Shown here piece after piece: positions 8,627 to 18,421 of a stretch of DNA of 64,000 nucleotides (its first letter is position 1; each line of letters begins with the position of its first letter). Made by a program: the position numbers and the translations under genes. The DNA is from Marinobacter sp. F4216 (lineage in GTDB: Bacteria > Pseudomonadota > Gammaproteobacteria > Pseudomonadales > Oleiphilaceae). Location of the stretch: positions 62,001 through 126,000 of the forward strand of contig NZ_JAIOUO010000007.1 of the NCBI RefSeq assembly GCF_019931195.1, in the 5' to 3' direction. The notes beneath the pieces were generated by a model that made no database searches, was not told the DNA's origin, and saw nothing but the letters and a program-made list of their open reading frames with translations.

Positions 8627-11257
8627 ATGAAAACCGCAGAGTTGCGACAAGCATTCCTCGATTATTTTCGGCAGCAGGGTCATGCCGTAGTTTCAAGCAG
8701 TTCACTGGTACCGGCGGACGACCCCACGCTGCTGTTCACCAACGCGGGAATGAACCAGTTCAAGGATCTGTTCCTGGGTCGGGAAGAGCGTGACTATACA
8801 CGGGCGACCACCTCCCAGAAGTGCGTGCGCGCCGGCGGCAAGCACAATGACCTGGAAAATGTGGGTTACACCGCTCGTCACCACACCTTTTTCGAGATGC
8901 TGGGTAACTTCAGCTTCGGTGACTACTTCAAGCGCGAAGCCATCAATTTTGCCTGGACCTTTCTGACCGGCGAGCAGTGGCTCAAGCTGCCGACCGAAAA
9001 ACTGTGGGTCACCGTGTACGCGGATGACGACGAAGCCTATGAAATCTGGAACAAAGAAATTGGTGTTCCGGCCGACCGTATTGTTCGCATTGGTGACAAC
9101 AAGGGAGCTCGCTACGCGTCTGACAACTTCTGGCAGATGGGCGATACCGGCCCCTGTGGTCCCTGCACAGAAATCTTCTACGATCATGGCCCGGACGTAG
9201 CAGGTGGTCCTCCCGGTTCCCCGGACGAAGACGGTGACCGCTACATCGAGATCTGGAACGTGGTCTTCATGCAGTACAACCGTACCGCCGACGGCGAGAT
9301 GATGAATCTGCCGAAGCCGTCCGTGGATACCGGTATGGGGCTGGAGCGAATTGCGGCAGTGCTGCAGGGTGTTCACAGCAACTACGAAATCGACCTGTTC
9401 CAGAACCTGCTCAAGGCCGCGTCGGATGTGCTGGGTGGTGTTGCCACCACTGAAGCGAGTCTGCGCGTGGTGGCGGATCATATCCGTTCCTGTGCGTTCC
9501 TGATTTCCGACGGCGTGATGCCGTCGAACGAGGGGCGTGGATTTGTACTGCGGCGGATCATTCGTCGGGCGGCGCGTCACGGTAACAAGCTGGGCGCCAG
9601 TGATCCGTTCTTCTTCAAGCTGACTGGTGCGCTGGTCGACCTGATGGGCGAAGCCTATCCCCAGCTTGTCAGCAGTCAGAAGCAGATTGAAAAGGTGCTT
9701 CTGCAGGAGGAAGAGCAGTTTGCCAAGACTTTGGATAAAGGCCTGCGTCTGCTCGAGCAGGACATCGCTGAATTGAAAGGCGATGTGATTCCCGGTGAGA
9801 CCGTCTTTACCCTCTACGATACTTACGGGTTCCCGGTGGACCTGACCAATGACATCGCCCGAGAGCGCGGTCTGACCCTGGACTACGAAGGTTACGAGCA
9901 GGCCATGGAAAACCAGCGTGAGCGGGCCCGTGCCGCCAGTAAGTTTGGTATCGATTACAACGCTGCCGGCCTGAGTATTGAGGGTTCTACCGAGTTCACC
10001 GGTTACGAACATGTAGACGGTCACGAGAAGATCCGCGCGGTGATTGTCAGCGGTGAAGAGAAGAACGCGGAAGCGGGTGATGAAGCGGTAGTCGTGCTGG
10101 AGCGCACACCATTTTACGCCGAATCCGGTGGCCAGGTGGGTGATACCGGCATCCTGACCTGGAGCGGTGGTCGTTTCAAAGTCACTGATACCCGTAAGGA
10201 AGGGGGTAACCACTTGCACGTGGGTACCCTGATTGAGGGAGAGTTGTTCCCGGGGTTGGAAGTGGATGCACGTATCGACCACGCCCGTCGTGAACGCATT
10301 CGCCGCAATCACTCGGCCACCCACCTGCTGCACGCAGCGCTGCGCAAGGTGCTGGGCGAGCATGTAAACCAGAAGGGCTCGCTGGTAGACCCGGACAAGC
10401 TGCGTTTTGACTTCTCCCACTTCGAGGCGGTGACCGCCGAGCAGTTGCGTGAAATTGAGCGTCAGGTCAACGAGCAGATTCTTGAGAATACGCCCGTTCA
10501 GACCGAAGTCACTGATATGGAGTCGGCCCAGGAGAAGGGCGCCATGGCTCTGTTCGGCGAGAAGTACGGTGATACCGTTCGGGTATTGAGTATGGGAACA
10601 GAAAACTACTCCGTGGAACTGTGCGGAGGCACCCATGTGAATCGCACGGGTGATATCGGGTTGTTCCGCATCACCTCCGAAGGTGGTATTTCCTCCGGTG
10701 TTCGCCGAATTGAAGCAGTCACTGGTTTTGGTGCCCTGGAATGGGTAGACGAAACCGACCGGACTCTACGGGAAACAGCAGGCCTGGTGCGCGCCACCCG
10801 GGAGTCGGTGGTTGAAAAAGTGCAGCAGGCACTGGATCGCAGCCGACAGCTTGAAAAGGAAGTGGATGCGCTGAAGGCCAGGCTGGCCAGTTCCGCAGGT
10901 AGTGACCTGGCCAGTTCCGCCGTTGAGGTGGGTGGCCTGAAAGTGGTGGCTGCCGAACTCGAAGGTGCTGACCGTAAGGCTCTGATGGAAACTGCCGACC
11001 AGCTCAAGAACAAGTTGGGTGAAGGTGTGGTGGTTCTGGCCAGCACGGTCGATGGGAAGGTCACTCTGGTGGCAGGTGTCACTAAATCCGCGACCGCCCG
11101 GATCAAGGCCGGCGACCTGATGAAGTATCTTGCCGCCCAGGTGGATGGCAAGGGAGGTGGCCGGCCCGACATGGCTCAGGGCGGAGGAAACGATCCCTCC
11201 AAGCTGGCAGATGCCCTTGCGGACGTGCCGGCCTGGGTCGAAAAAAATATCGGTTAA
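8627..11257 (+). CDS. alaS: alanyl-tRNA synthetase
   Basis: Class II synthetase charging tRNA-Ala. At 876 residues it matches the bacterial norm. The N-terminal catalytic core has [20 protein letters not shown] and the segments [20 protein letters not shown] and [15 protein letters not shown]. The editing domain shows the zinc-binding motif [11 protein letters not shown] and the second metal cluster [13 protein letters not shown]. The C-terminal region has the usual coiled coil and a Gly-rich end ([15 protein letters not shown]). The start is ATG at 8627. A strong intrinsic terminator follows, separating it from lysC. Confidence 0.98.
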   Translation: MKTAELRQAFLDYFRQQGHAVVSSSSLVPADDPTLLFTNAGMNQFKDLFLGREERDYTRATTSQKCVRAGGKHNDLENVGYTARHHTFFEMLGNFSFGDYFKREAINFAWTFLTGEQWLKLPTEKLWVTVYADDDEAYEIWNKEIGVPADRIVRIGDNKGARYASDNFWQMGDTGPCGPCTEIFYDHGPDVAGGPPGSPDEDGDRYIEIWNVVFMQYNRTADGEMMNLPKPSVDTGMGLERIAAVLQGVHSNYEIDLFQNLLKAASDVLGGVATTEASLRVVADHIRSCAFLISDGVMPSNEGRGFVLRRIIRRAARHGNKLGASDPFFFKLTGALVDLMGEAYPQLVSSQKQIEKVLLQEEEQFAKTLDKGLRLLEQDIAELKGDVIPGETVFTLYDTYGFPVDLTNDIARERGLTLDYEGYEQAMENQRERARAASKFGIDYNAAGLSIEGSTEFTGYEHVDGHEKIRAVIVSGEEKNAEAGDEAVVVLERTPFYAESGGQVGDTGILTWSGGRFKVTDTRKEGGNHLHVGTLIEGELFPGLEVDARIDHARRERIRRNHSATHLLHAALRKVLGEHVNQKGSLVDPDKLRFDFSHFEAVTAEQLREIERQVNEQILENTPVQTEVTDMESAQEKGAMALFGEKYGDTVRVLSMGTENYSVELCGGTHVNRTGDIGLFRITSEGGISSGVRRIEAVTGFGALEWVDETDRTLRETAGLVRATRESVVEKVQQALDRSRQLEKEVDALKARLASSAGSDLASSAVEVGGLKVVAAELEGADRKALMETADQLKNKLGEGVVVLASTVDGKVTLVAGVTKSATARIKAGDLMKYLAAQVDGKGGGRPDMAQGGGNDPSKLADALADVPAWVEKNIG

Positions 11258-11273
11258 ATCATTGTTTTCAGGA

Positions 11274-11305
11274 ACGGACAGGAGGTTATAATCCTGTCCG
11301 TTTTT
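11274..11305 (+). terminator. intrinsic terminator after alaS
   Basis: ACGGACAGGA, an 8-nt loop, then TCCTGTCCGT: a perfect 10-bp stem followed by a run of T. It lies 16 nt after the alaS stop and before lysC. Confidence 0.88.
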
Positions 11306-11364
11306 GGTTGTGACTGGCAAAGCCATGCTTTGCTGTGGCCTCGTTTCAGATTAGTGAAAAAATA

Positions 11365-12603
11365 ATGGCACTGTTGGTTCAGAAGTTTGGTGGCACCTCG
11401 GTTGGAACGACCGAGCGCATTGAAGCGGTTGCCGACAAGGTAGCCCGTTTTCGGGAAGAAGGTCATGACGTTGTCGTCGTGGTTTCTGCCATGAGTGGCG
11501 AAACCAACCGTTTGATCGGCCTGGCCAGTAGCATCATGGAGGAGCCGACACCGCGCGAAATGGACGTGCTGGTGTCGACGGGTGAGCAAGTGACCATTGC
11601 GCTTCTGTCCATGGCTCTGCAAAAGCGAGGCTGCGACGCGCGCTCCTATACAGGGTCCCAGGTGCGGATCGTTACAGACAGTACGCACACCAAGGCGCGC
11701 ATCAAGCAGATTGACGAGCAGCATATGCGTGAAGATCTCAATGCTGGCCGGGTCGTAGTGGTAGCGGGCTTTCAGGGCATTGATGAGCGGGGCAACATAA
11801 CCACGCTGGGACGAGGTGGTTCCGATACCACAGCGGTGGCACTGGCGGCGGCGCTTCGGGCCGATGAGTGCCAGATTTACACCGATGTCGATGGCGTTTA
11901 CACCACAGACCCGCGCGTGGTTGACAGTGCGCGTCGCCTCGACCGGATTACCTTCGAGGAAATGATCGAGATGGCGAGTCTGGGCTCCAAAGTGCTCCAG
12001 ATTCGTTCCGTGGAATTTGCGGGTAAATACAACGTTCCCCTGCGGGTGCTTTCCAGTTTTCAGGAAGGTGAGGGCACCCTGATTACTTTTGAGGATGAAG
12101 ACGCCATGGAGCAACCGGTAGTATCTGGCATCGCGTTCAACCGCGATGAAGCCAAGCTGACAATTTCCGGAGTGCCTGATACGCCCGGGAGTGCGCTGCG
12201 TATCCTTAAGCCGGTCAGTGATGCCAACATCGAAGTGGATATGATCGTTCAGAACGTGGGCGAGGATAACAAAACCGCGTTTACGTTCACGGTGCATCGC
12301 AACGATTTCCGTCGTGCTCACGACGTTCTCAGCTCGGTAGCCGGAGAACTGGGTGCCCGTGAGGTGACTGGCGACAGCAAGATTGCCAAGGTCAGCATTG
12401 TTGGTGTTGGTATGCGTTCCCACGCAGGCGTGGCCACGCGGATGTTCGAGGCACTGTCCAACGAGGGCATCAACATTCAGATGATTTCCACCTCTGAAAT
12501 CAAGATCTCGGTCGTGATTGACGAGAAGTACCTCGAATTGGCCGTGCGCGCCCTGCACAGCGAATTTGAATTAGATAAGCCCGCACTCAAGGAAGAGAGC
12601 TAA
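11365..12603 (+). CDS. lysC: aspartate kinase, single-function with tandem ACT domains
   Basis: Phosphorylates aspartate, the first step toward lysine, threonine, methionine and diaminopimelate. From the ATG at 11365 the protein is 412 residues and opens [14 protein letters not shown], the kinase signature. The kinase fold includes [15 protein letters not shown] and [17 protein letters not shown]. Two ACT domains occupy the C-terminus, one around [14 protein letters not shown] and one around [16 protein letters not shown], implying feedback inhibition by an end-product amino acid. An upstream in-frame start at 11335 would add ten residues not typical of the family. I see no lysine riboswitch-like leader. 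It sits between alaS and csrA, as in Pseudomonas relatives. Confidence 0.96.
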   Translation: MALLVQKFGGTSVGTTERIEAVADKVARFREEGHDVVVVVSAMSGETNRLIGLASSIMEEPTPREMDVLVSTGEQVTIALLSMALQKRGCDARSYTGSQVRIVTDSTHTKARIKQIDEQHMREDLNAGRVVVVAGFQGIDERGNITTLGRGGSDTTAVALAAALRADECQIYTDVDGVYTTDPRVVDSARRLDRITFEEMIEMASLGSKVLQIRSVEFAGKYNVPLRVLSSFQEGEGTLITFEDEDAMEQPVVSGIAFNRDEAKLTISGVPDTPGSALRILKPVSDANIEVDMIVQNVGEDNKTAFTFTVHRNDFRRAHDVLSSVAGELGAREVTGDSKIAKVSIVGVGMRSHAGVATRMFEALSNEGINIQMISTSEIKISVVIDEKYLELAVRALHSEFELDKPALKEES

Positions 12604-12787
12604 GCTGAATCCATGGCATATGGTTGGGATGTCTTGCCAAATGGGGATTCATTGACTAAATCTATGACAATTTGGAACCAAGTACGGGAATGTGCGTCTG
12701 CTGATTGATTTCGGATTCTGGTAAAAACGCGCAGGCTATATCGGGACCATTTGTCGGAACAGGAAGCTCTGAAAAGGGAGTGAGCAT

Positions 12788-12985
12788 ATGTTGATTCTAA
12801 CTCGCCGTGTTGGCGAAACTCTGATGGTCGGTGATGAAATCACCGTTACCGTTCTCGGAGTGAAGGGGAACCAGGTTCGCATCGGCGTTAACGCACCGAA
12901 GGAAGTGGCGGTGCACCGGGAAGAAATCTATCAGCGTATCCAGTCTGAAAAGGGCTCGGATGAGCCAGAGTCGGGCAATCGTTGA
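12788..12985 (+). CDS. csrA: carbon storage regulator CsrA (RsmA)
   Basis: Dimeric RNA-binding regulator that blocks or stabilises target mRNAs by binding GGA motifs. The 65-residue protein [19 protein letters not shown] has the conserved N-terminal strand with Leu4 and Arg6/7, and the [20 protein letters not shown] segment with Arg44, the RNA-contact residue. The start follows AAGGGAGTGAGCAT. It lies alone in a ~180-bp upstream gap, so it probably has its own promoter, and it is closed by a terminator. The alaS-lysC-csrA-tRNA order is widely conserved in gammaproteobacteria. Confidence 0.97.
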   Translation: MLILTRRVGETLMVGDEITVTVLGVKGNQVRIGVNAPKEVAVHREEIYQRIQSEKGSDEPESGNR

Positions 12986-12989
12986 TCAG

Positions 12990-13026
12990 AAAAAAGCCGT
13001 TCAGGAAGCACCTGAGCGGCTTTTTT
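12990..13026 (+). terminator. intrinsic terminator after csrA
   Basis: A-run, GCCGTTCAGG, 5-nt loop, CCTGAGCGGC, then six T. The 10-bp stem contains one G-T wobble. It starts 4 nt past the csrA stop. Confidence 0.9.
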
Positions 13027-13069
13027 GATTGGGTTGAAAATCCGGTGGTAAAAAACATGTGTCAACCCT

Positions 13070-13097
13070 TTGAAAACGGAATTTTTATGTGTAGTAT
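13070..13097 (+). promoter_or_regulatory. sigma-70 type promoter for the tRNA cluster
   Basis: TTGAAA at 13070-13075 and TAGTAT at 13092-13097 are separated by 16 bp. The predicted start falls a few bases before the tRNA-Ser 5' end at 13113, behind a GC-rich discriminator (CGCCCC) as expected for a stable-RNA promoter. Called by eye from the hexamers. Confidence 0.6.
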
Positions 13098-13112
13098 ACG
13101 CCCCGTCCTCAC

Positions 13113-13205
<93 letters not shown>

Positions 13206-13261
13206 TCCCTTTCGGGGCGAGAACAGGTTGAACTAGCAAGCAACCAGTGAGTTTAAGATGC

Positions 13262-13338
13262 GCGGCTGTAGCTCAGCTGGATAGAGTACCTGGCTACGAA
13301 CCAGGCGGTCGGAGGTTCGAATCCTCCCAGCCGCGCCA
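13262..13338 (+). tRNA. tRNA-Arg (anticodon ACG), copy 1
   Basis: 77 nt with encoded CCA. Acceptor stem GCGGCTG/CAGCCGC, anticodon stem CCTGG/CCAGG with loop CTACGAA (ACG, expected to be deaminated to ICG), T arm GGAGG-TTCGAAT-CCTCC. Reads CGU/CGC/CGA. Confidence 0.96.
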
Positions 13339-13362
13339 CTCCTCACAAATCTTCAGTTTTAA

Positions 13363-13439
13363 GCGGCTGTAGCTCAGCTGGATAGAGTACCTGGCTACGA
13401 ACCAGGCGGTCGGAGGTTCGAATCCTCCCAGCCGCGCCA
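13363..13439 (+). tRNA. tRNA-Arg (anticodon ACG), copy 2
   Basis: Identical over all 77 nt to the copy that begins 101 bp earlier, separated by a 24-nt AT-richer spacer. A tandem duplication of a tRNA gene, probably cotranscribed with tRNA-Ser. Confidence 0.96.
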
Positions 13440-13451
13440 TATTGAACAAAG

Positions 13452-13476
13452 AACCCCGCCGAGTGCGGGGTTTTTT
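13452..13476 (+). terminator. intrinsic terminator of the tRNA cluster
   Basis: AACCCCGC, 5-nt loop, GCGGGGTT followed by more T (six in all), 12 nt after the last tRNA CCA. Confidence 0.9.
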
Positions 13477-13611
13477 GTTTCTGTATTCCCCAAACTTTCA
13501 TGCAGGGCCAGAAAAACTCCCCGTTTTACTGGCGGATTTGCGCACTAACGACCAATCTCTTTGTCCAAGTGTTGATGCAGTTGCCCGGGAGCAAATAAGG
13601 GAGGGGTGGAA

Positions 13612-14034
13612 ATGAGCATGGAGGCATTCGTTGCACCTGTCCGGCTCCTGGTTGTCTGTATTGCTTGTTTTTGGGGCTCGTCCAGTGCTGGGCAGGAAGC
13701 ATTGCTGGATGGGGCCAGTTTCGCCGGTGTCCTTTGGGAGTTAACGGCAAGCTATGAGGGGGATGCGGACTGGCTGGTGTTTTCTGACGGTCGGCTTGTC
13801 TCCCAGGCCTGTCAGGATTACGGGTTTGAAGGAGCCGAATACAGGGCGTTCAGGGAGGATGGTCTGGTGCATTTTGAGGCGACGGCGGTCAGCCCCAAGC
13901 ATGGCACCATGGTCTGGAAGGGGATTCGCAATGGAAACCGGATTGAGGCCAGTGTGGTCTGGACTAAAGAGCGCTGGTACTGGTGGGATTTACGCAGGGA
14001 ATATTTGTTCACGGGCCACCATATCGGCCAGTGA
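13612..14034 (+). CDS. small exported protein of unknown function
   Basis: Not recognised. The 140-residue product starts with a plausible signal peptide: a short N-region, the hydrophobic core RLLVVCIACFW and a small-residue cleavage region (SSSAGQ). The mature part is rich in Trp, Tyr and acidic residues and has repeated beta-strand-like segments (DWLVFSDGRLV, GLVHFEATAV, GTMVWKGIRNGNRIEASVVW), suggesting a small secreted or periplasmic beta-barrel or sandwich. The ATG at 13612 follows AAGGGAGGGG; a GTG two codons earlier is possible. It stands alone between the tRNA terminator and the convergent DUF2058 gene. Evidence for coding is the strong ribosome site, signal peptide and G/C-rich third positions. 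Confidence 0.7.
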   Translation: MSMEAFVAPVRLLVVCIACFWGSSSAGQEALLDGASFAGVLWELTASYEGDADWLVFSDGRLVSQACQDYGFEGAEYRAFREDGLVHFEATAVSPKHGTMVWKGIRNGNRIEASVVWTKERWYWWDLRREYLFTGHHIGQ

Positions 14035-14088
14035 GTACCGGGGCGAGGGCCGGTACCACTGGCATTCATAAGTTGGTGGTATTTTTCG

Positions 14089-14628
14089 TTACCACATCAA
14101 ATCATCAGGAATTTCGTAGCCAGCGTAAGGATCGTCTTCGTCGTTTTCCTGCTGGGTGGTGCGGTCGTGCAGTACGACAATTGCATGCTCGTCCCGCTCC
14201 ATGATTTTTCGGGCAACGGCTTCAGGAATGATCTCAAAGCTGTCGTTCAAGCTGGCAATCGCGAGTCTGCCGCTGGAAAGTGCGTCGAACATGCCATCGT
14301 CGACCAGGATTTTCTTGATCTTCTTGTCGTGCACAAACTGATATGAGGTCTCGCCCTTGCTCCGGTCAAGACGATTGGTTTCTATGATCTGCCGAATCTG
14401 GGCCTGAATGGCCTTTTTCTCGGCTTCTTGCTGTCGCTGGCGGTTCAGTTCCCGGTCACGTTCAGCTTTTTCTTCCCGGGCCTTGCGTGCGCGTATTTCC
14501 GCTTCGGACTCCTGAAAGGCGCCCTTGGGCTGGGTTTTACGTTTCTTTCGCTTTTCCTGGCGGATGGCCTTGGCCTTTTTTTCATCGGCCAGGCCGGCTT
14601 TCAGTAGCTGGTCCTGAAGGGAGGGCAT
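14089..14628 (-). CDS. DUF2058 protein, YaiL-like
   Basis: Family of unknown function named for E. coli YaiL. From the ATG at 14628 the protein is 179 residues, opening MPSLQDQLLKAGLADEKKAK, close to the YaiL start (LQEQLLKAGL). A highly charged Lys/Arg/Glu-rich helical N-terminal half (to ~90) contains QEAEKKAIQAQIRQIIETN. A compact C-terminal domain has SYQFVHDKKIKKILVD, LASGRL-like spacing and YAGYEIPDDLMW at the end. The open frame extends 70 codons upstream, but that part is not family-like and runs into the divergent dbpA promoter region. No function is assigned; the charged helix suggests RNA or ribosome association, which is only a guess. Confidence 0.85.
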   Translation of the reverse strand: MPSLQDQLLKAGLADEKKAKAIRQEKRKKRKTQPKGAFQESEAEIRARKAREEKAERDRELNRQRQQEAEKKAIQAQIRQIIETNRLDRSKGETSYQFVHDKKIKKILVDDGMFDALSSGRLAIASLNDSFEIIPEAVARKIMERDEHAIVVLHDRTTQQENDEDDPYAGYEIPDDLMW

Positions 14629-14733
14629 GGGTAACTCCGTAATTTGGTGCAAACTCGCTTTTCCGAATGCGGTAGTATACGCGCTCGCTTTTGTGCTTCC
14701 TAACCCGCCTTGCTGACCGTCTGGTGTCCCCGT

Positions 14734-16107
14734 ATGAGCTCTTTTGAGAAATTTGAACTTTCCCCTTCCATGCTTCGCAATCTGGAGCGCCTTGGCTTTC
14801 GGCAGCCGACAGAGGTGCAGGCGAAAACGCTGCCCCATGCCCTGGGTGGTCGTGATGTCATCGCTCAGGCCCAGACGGGTAGTGGTAAGACGGCGGCCTT
14901 TGGTATCGGGCTGATTGAAGGCCTGCGGCCGCGTATGTTTGCGGTTCAGGGTCTGGTGTTGTGTCCCACAAGGGAGCTGGCAGACCAGGTGTCCAAGGCC
15001 CTGCGGGAGCTGGCTCGGGCGAAAGAGAATATCAAGGTGCTTACACTATGCGGGGGCGTGCCTATCGGTCCGCAGATTGGTTCTCTGAGCCATGGCGCCC
15101 ATATCGTGGTCGGGACGCCTGGTCGTATCCAGGACCATTTGCGTAAAGGCACCCTGACACTGGATCGGGTCAGCACGGTGGTTCTGGATGAGGCTGATCG
15201 CATGCTGGATATGGGGTTTCAGGATAGTGTTGATGCCATTCTCCAGGAGGTGCCCGCCAGGCGGCAGACCTTGATGTTTTCGGCGACCTGGCCTGAGTCG
15301 GTGCGTGGCTTGAGCAAACGCTTTCAGAATGAGCCAGAGGATGTGCGGGTTGAAGCGGGAGAGGCGAACCCGGATATCAGCGAGTGGTTCTATGAGGTGG
15401 AGCCAAGCACCACAGAAAAGGCTGTCGAGGCATTGTTGTCCCGCCATCAGCCGGAATCCTGCATTGTTTTCTGCACCACGAAGCAACAATGCGATGATCT
15501 GGCAGAGGGCCTTCGCGCGGGGGGCTTCGCGGCGGTAGCGCTGCACGGGGATCTCGACCAGCGAGACCGGGACAGCGTGTTGGTTCGCTTTGCCAACAGG
15601 AGCGCCTCAGTGTTGGTGGCAACGGACGTGGCTGCCCGGGGGTTGGATATCAAATCCCTTCCCTTGGTGATCAATGCGGAGCCGGCCCGTGATCCGGAAG
15701 TGCACACCCACAGGGTAGGGCGAACGGGGCGTGCCGGCGAAAAAGGCATGGCGGTCACCCTCTGTACCCCGGCGCGCGGGCACAAGTTATCGCAACTGGA
15801 AAAAGCCCGTGGGAAGCCTCTGGAGTGGGGCGATTCAGGTGAGCTCCTGGCTACGCCTTCGCAGCCTCGCGTTCCGCCAATGAAAACCATCTGTATTGCC
15901 GGCGGGCGCAAAAACAAAGTTCGCCCCGGGGATGTATTGGGAGCGCTCACCGGGGAGGCCGGCATTCCGAGTACTTCTGTCGGCAAGATTGATTTGTTCG
16001 ATTTTCAATGCTTTGTGGCCATTGAACGCGGGCAGGCATCGTCGGCGCTCAAGCGTTTGGAGAAGGGGCGGATCAAGGGGCGGAAATTCCGTGTCCGTTT
16101 TGCCTGA
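14734..16107 (+). CDS. dbpA: ATP-dependent RNA helicase DbpA
   Basis: DEAD-box helicase acting in 50S ribosome assembly; E. coli DbpA is recruited to hairpin 92 of 23S rRNA. From the ATG at 14734 the product is 457 residues, the E. coli length. Motifs in order: Q-motif region LERLGFRQPTEVQAKTLP, Walker A AQTGSGKTAAFG, LCPTRELADQ, VGTPGRIQDHL, VLDEADRMLDMGFQD, MFSATWP, VLVATDVAARGLDIK and HRVGRTGRAGEKG. The C-terminal ~75 residues form the DbpA RNA-binding domain (KVRPGDVLGALTGEAGIP and GRIKGRKFRVRF), which separates it from other DEAD proteins. A longer TTG-started frame at 14710 is not family-like. Confidence 0.95.
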   Translation: MSSFEKFELSPSMLRNLERLGFRQPTEVQAKTLPHALGGRDVIAQAQTGSGKTAAFGIGLIEGLRPRMFAVQGLVLCPTRELADQVSKALRELARAKENIKVLTLCGGVPIGPQIGSLSHGAHIVVGTPGRIQDHLRKGTLTLDRVSTVVLDEADRMLDMGFQDSVDAILQEVPARRQTLMFSATWPESVRGLSKRFQNEPEDVRVEAGEANPDISEWFYEVEPSTTEKAVEALLSRHQPESCIVFCTTKQQCDDLAEGLRAGGFAAVALHGDLDQRDRDSVLVRFANRSASVLVATDVAARGLDIKSLPLVINAEPARDPEVHTHRVGRTGRAGEKGMAVTLCTPARGHKLSQLEKARGKPLEWGDSGELLATPSQPRVPPMKTICIAGGRKNKVRPGDVLGALTGEAGIPSTSVGKIDLFDFQCFVAIERGQASSALKRLEKGRIKGRKFRVRFA

Positions 16108-16329
16108 TTGCACACGAGAGCCCTGCTGTAGCGGCTATTCCGTTTTGTGTGTTAGCTTCGGAAACTCCTTATAGTCAGTTGAGCTTAGCTTGCTCATCGA
16201 CTGTTAAAACGGTAAATTACGCAGGATTTTGCCTCCCGATTTGTTCCGGCATCGCATTAGACATTGGTCTAAGTGGTCTGGCCACACAAGGCGGGAAAAT
16301 CACTCACTTTAGACAGGTAGCTATCGGAT

Positions 16330-16578
16330 ATGGATACCCTGATGTCACAAGCCGCGGATCTGATGATTGCCGGCATGGGCTTCGTGTTTGCGTTCCTGGT
16401 GATCTTGGTTTTCGCAACTCTGCTCATGTCCAAAATCATTGCCCGGTTTGCACCCGAGCCGGCAACCCCGGCGAAAACGCCACGTGCCAAGCCCAAAACG
16501 CCCGCAGCGGTCGACCCGGACACCGCCGAGGCCATCAAGAAGGCAATTGCACAATACCGTTCACGCCACAAGAAGTGA
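16330..16578 (+). CDS. oadG: oxaloacetate decarboxylase gamma subunit
   Basis: Small membrane anchor that holds the alpha subunit against the beta subunit of the sodium-pumping oxaloacetate decarboxylase. The 82-residue protein has one TM helix (GMGFVFAFLVILVFATLLM) near the N-terminus, then a Pro/Ala/Lys-rich linker (PAKTPRAKPKTPAA) and a basic tail ending YRSRHKK, all typical of OadG. Recognition rests on this architecture and on the immediately following oadA and oadB. The 220-bp upstream region must hold the operon promoter; it has a TTGGTCTAAGTGGTCTGGCC segment around 16264-16283 that may be an operator. Confidence 0.88.
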   Translation: MDTLMSQAADLMIAGMGFVFAFLVILVFATLLMSKIIARFAPEPATPAKTPRAKPKTPAAVDPDTAEAIKKAIAQYRSRHKK

Positions 16579-16620
16579 CACGGTAAACGGATTAGAACCT
16601 TGTAACAGAAGGCTGACACG

Positions 16621-18408
16621 ATGACTGATTCAAAGAAACCGCTTGGGATTACGGACGTTATCCTGCGCGACGCCCACCAATCCCTGCTTGCCACCCGCAT
16701 GCGGCTGGATGACATGCTGCCGATTGCCGAGAAACTCGACAAGGTCGGTTTCTGGTCCCTGGAATCCTGGGGCGGCGCTACCTTTGATGCCTGTATCCGT
16801 TACCTGGGCGAAGATCCGTGGGAGCGGATCCGTGAGCTGAAAAAAGCCATGCCCAACACCCAACAGCAAATGCTTCTGCGGGGGCAGAACTTGCTGGGGT
16901 ACCGTCACTACGCGGATGATGTCGTAGAGCGTTTTTGTGATCGTGCCGCTGAGAATGGCGTGGACGTATTCCGTATCTTCGATGCGATGAATGACCCGCG
17001 GAACCTCGATACCGCGATCAAGGCCGTAAAGAAAACCGGCAAGCACGCCCAGGGCACCATCGCCTACACCACCAGCCCGGTGCACACCATCGAAATGTGG
17101 GTGGATATGGCGAAGGAAGTGGCCAGCATGGGTGCCGACTCCATTGCCATCAAGGATATGGCAGGCCTGCTGAAGCCGTATGTGGCGTTTGACCTGGTCA
17201 GCCGTCTCAAGAAAGAACTCGATATCCCGATTCACATGCAGTGTCACGCGACCACTGGTATGTCTACCGCAACTGCCATTAAGGCCGCTGAGGCTGGTAT
17301 CGATAACGTGGACACGGCTATTTCCTCCATGTCCATGACCTACGGCCATTCACCCACCGAGGCTGTGGTCGCGATTCTGGAAGGTACCGATCGTGACACC
17401 GGTCTGGATCTGAACCTGCTTGAGGAAATCGCCGGCTACTTCCGTGAAGTGCGTAAAAAGTACGCGAAGTTTGAGGGCAGCCTGCGCGGCGTAGATTCCC
17501 GCATCCTGACCGCTCAGGTTCCGGGTGGCATGCTGACCAACATGGAAAGCCAGCTCAAAGAGCAGAATGCCGCTGACAAGTTTGATCAGGTTCTGGCCGA
17601 GATTCCCAAGGTTCGTGAAGACCTGGGCTTCATCCCGCTGGTCACCCCGACGTCCCAGATCGTTGGTACTCAGGCGGTACTGAATGTTCTGACCGGTGAG
17701 CGGTACAAGTCCATCTCCAAGGAAACGTCCGCCATCCTGAAGGGTGAGTACGGTTCAGCACCGGCACCGTTCAACAAGGAACTGCAGGATCGCGTTCTGG
17801 ATGGTAAAGAACCCGTTACCTGCCGTCCGGCAGACCTGATCGAGCCGGAAATGGACAAGCTGACTGCTGAGCTGAAGGAAATTGCCAGCGATAAAGGTAT
17901 CAAGCTGGCCGAGCAGGAAGTGGACGACGTACTGACCTACGCACTGTTCCCGCAGATTGGTCTGAAGTTCCTGGAAAACCGCGGCAACCCGGACGCTTTC
18001 GAGCCGGTACCGTCTGCTGACGACGTTGCGCCTGCCAAGAAGGCAAGCGGCCCCGAAACCTACACCGTAGACGTGAACGGCAAGAAGTTTGTGGTTGCTG
18101 TTTCCGAAGGTGGTGAAATCACCCAGATCCAGGGCGATGGTGGTGCCGCTTCCGCACCGGCTGCTGCGTCTGCACCGGCTCCGGCCGCTGGCGAAGGTGA
18201 ACCTGTGGTTGCTCCTCTGGGCGGCAACATCTTCAAGGTACTTGTCTCTCCGGGCGACACCGTTGAGGAAGGCGATGTGCTGATCATCCTTGAGGCCATG
18301 AAAATGGAAACCGAGGTTCGCGCACCCAAAGCCGGTACCATCGGCGAAGTCTTCATCAAGGTCGGTGATGCCGTCTCCCCTGATGATGAAATGCTGACAA
18401 TCGGATAA
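16621..18408 (+). CDS. oadA: oxaloacetate decarboxylase alpha subunit (biotin-containing)
   Basis: Carboxyltransferase and biotin carrier of the pump: moves CO2 from oxaloacetate to biotin. The 595-residue protein begins with the carboxyltransferase barrel ([18 protein letters not shown], whose Arg-Asp-Ala-His contains metal/substrate ligands; [21 protein letters not shown] with the His pair for Zn). A conserved domain follows, then an Ala/Pro-rich linker (~508-525), then a biotinyl domain with EAMKMETEV, biotin on Lys561. ATG at 16621 is 42 nt past oadG. Together with oadB this makes the complex a primary Na+ pump linking anaplerotic C4 acids to sodium-motive force, a good fit with a marine lifestyle. 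Confidence 0.96.
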   Translation: MTDSKKPLGITDVILRDAHQSLLATRMRLDDMLPIAEKLDKVGFWSLESWGGATFDACIRYLGEDPWERIRELKKAMPNTQQQMLLRGQNLLGYRHYADDVVERFCDRAAENGVDVFRIFDAMNDPRNLDTAIKAVKKTGKHAQGTIAYTTSPVHTIEMWVDMAKEVASMGADSIAIKDMAGLLKPYVAFDLVSRLKKELDIPIHMQCHATTGMSTATAIKAAEAGIDNVDTAISSMSMTYGHSPTEAVVAILEGTDRDTGLDLNLLEEIAGYFREVRKKYAKFEGSLRGVDSRILTAQVPGGMLTNMESQLKEQNAADKFDQVLAEIPKVREDLGFIPLVTPTSQIVGTQAVLNVLTGERYKSISKETSAILKGEYGSAPAPFNKELQDRVLDGKEPVTCRPADLIEPEMDKLTAELKEIASDKGIKLAEQEVDDVLTYALFPQIGLKFLENRGNPDAFEPVPSADDVAPAKKASGPETYTVDVNGKKFVVAVSEGGEITQIQGDGGAASAPAAASAPAPAAGEGEPVVAPLGGNIFKVLVSPGDTVEEGDVLIILEAMKMETEVRAPKAGTIGEVFIKVGDAVSPDDEMLTIG

Positions 18409-18421
18409 GGGCCAGCATTCC

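Noticed and set aside
8702..10636. 644-codon minus-strand ORF antisense to alaS
   Set aside because: Shadow of alaS; product is Thr/His/Val-rich low-complexity with no motif.
11258..11364. Lysine riboswitch before lysC
   Set aside because: The gap is ~107 bp and mostly holds the alaS terminator; there is no room for or sign of the five-helix L-box.
11254..12558. 434-codon minus-strand ORF antisense to lysC
   Set aside because: Shadow of lysC; His/Asn-rich translation without domain features.
16264..16285. TTGGTCTAAGTGGTCTGGCC segment before oadG as a GntR-type operator
   Set aside because: Imperfect dyad and no regulator gene nearby; too weak to list as a feature.
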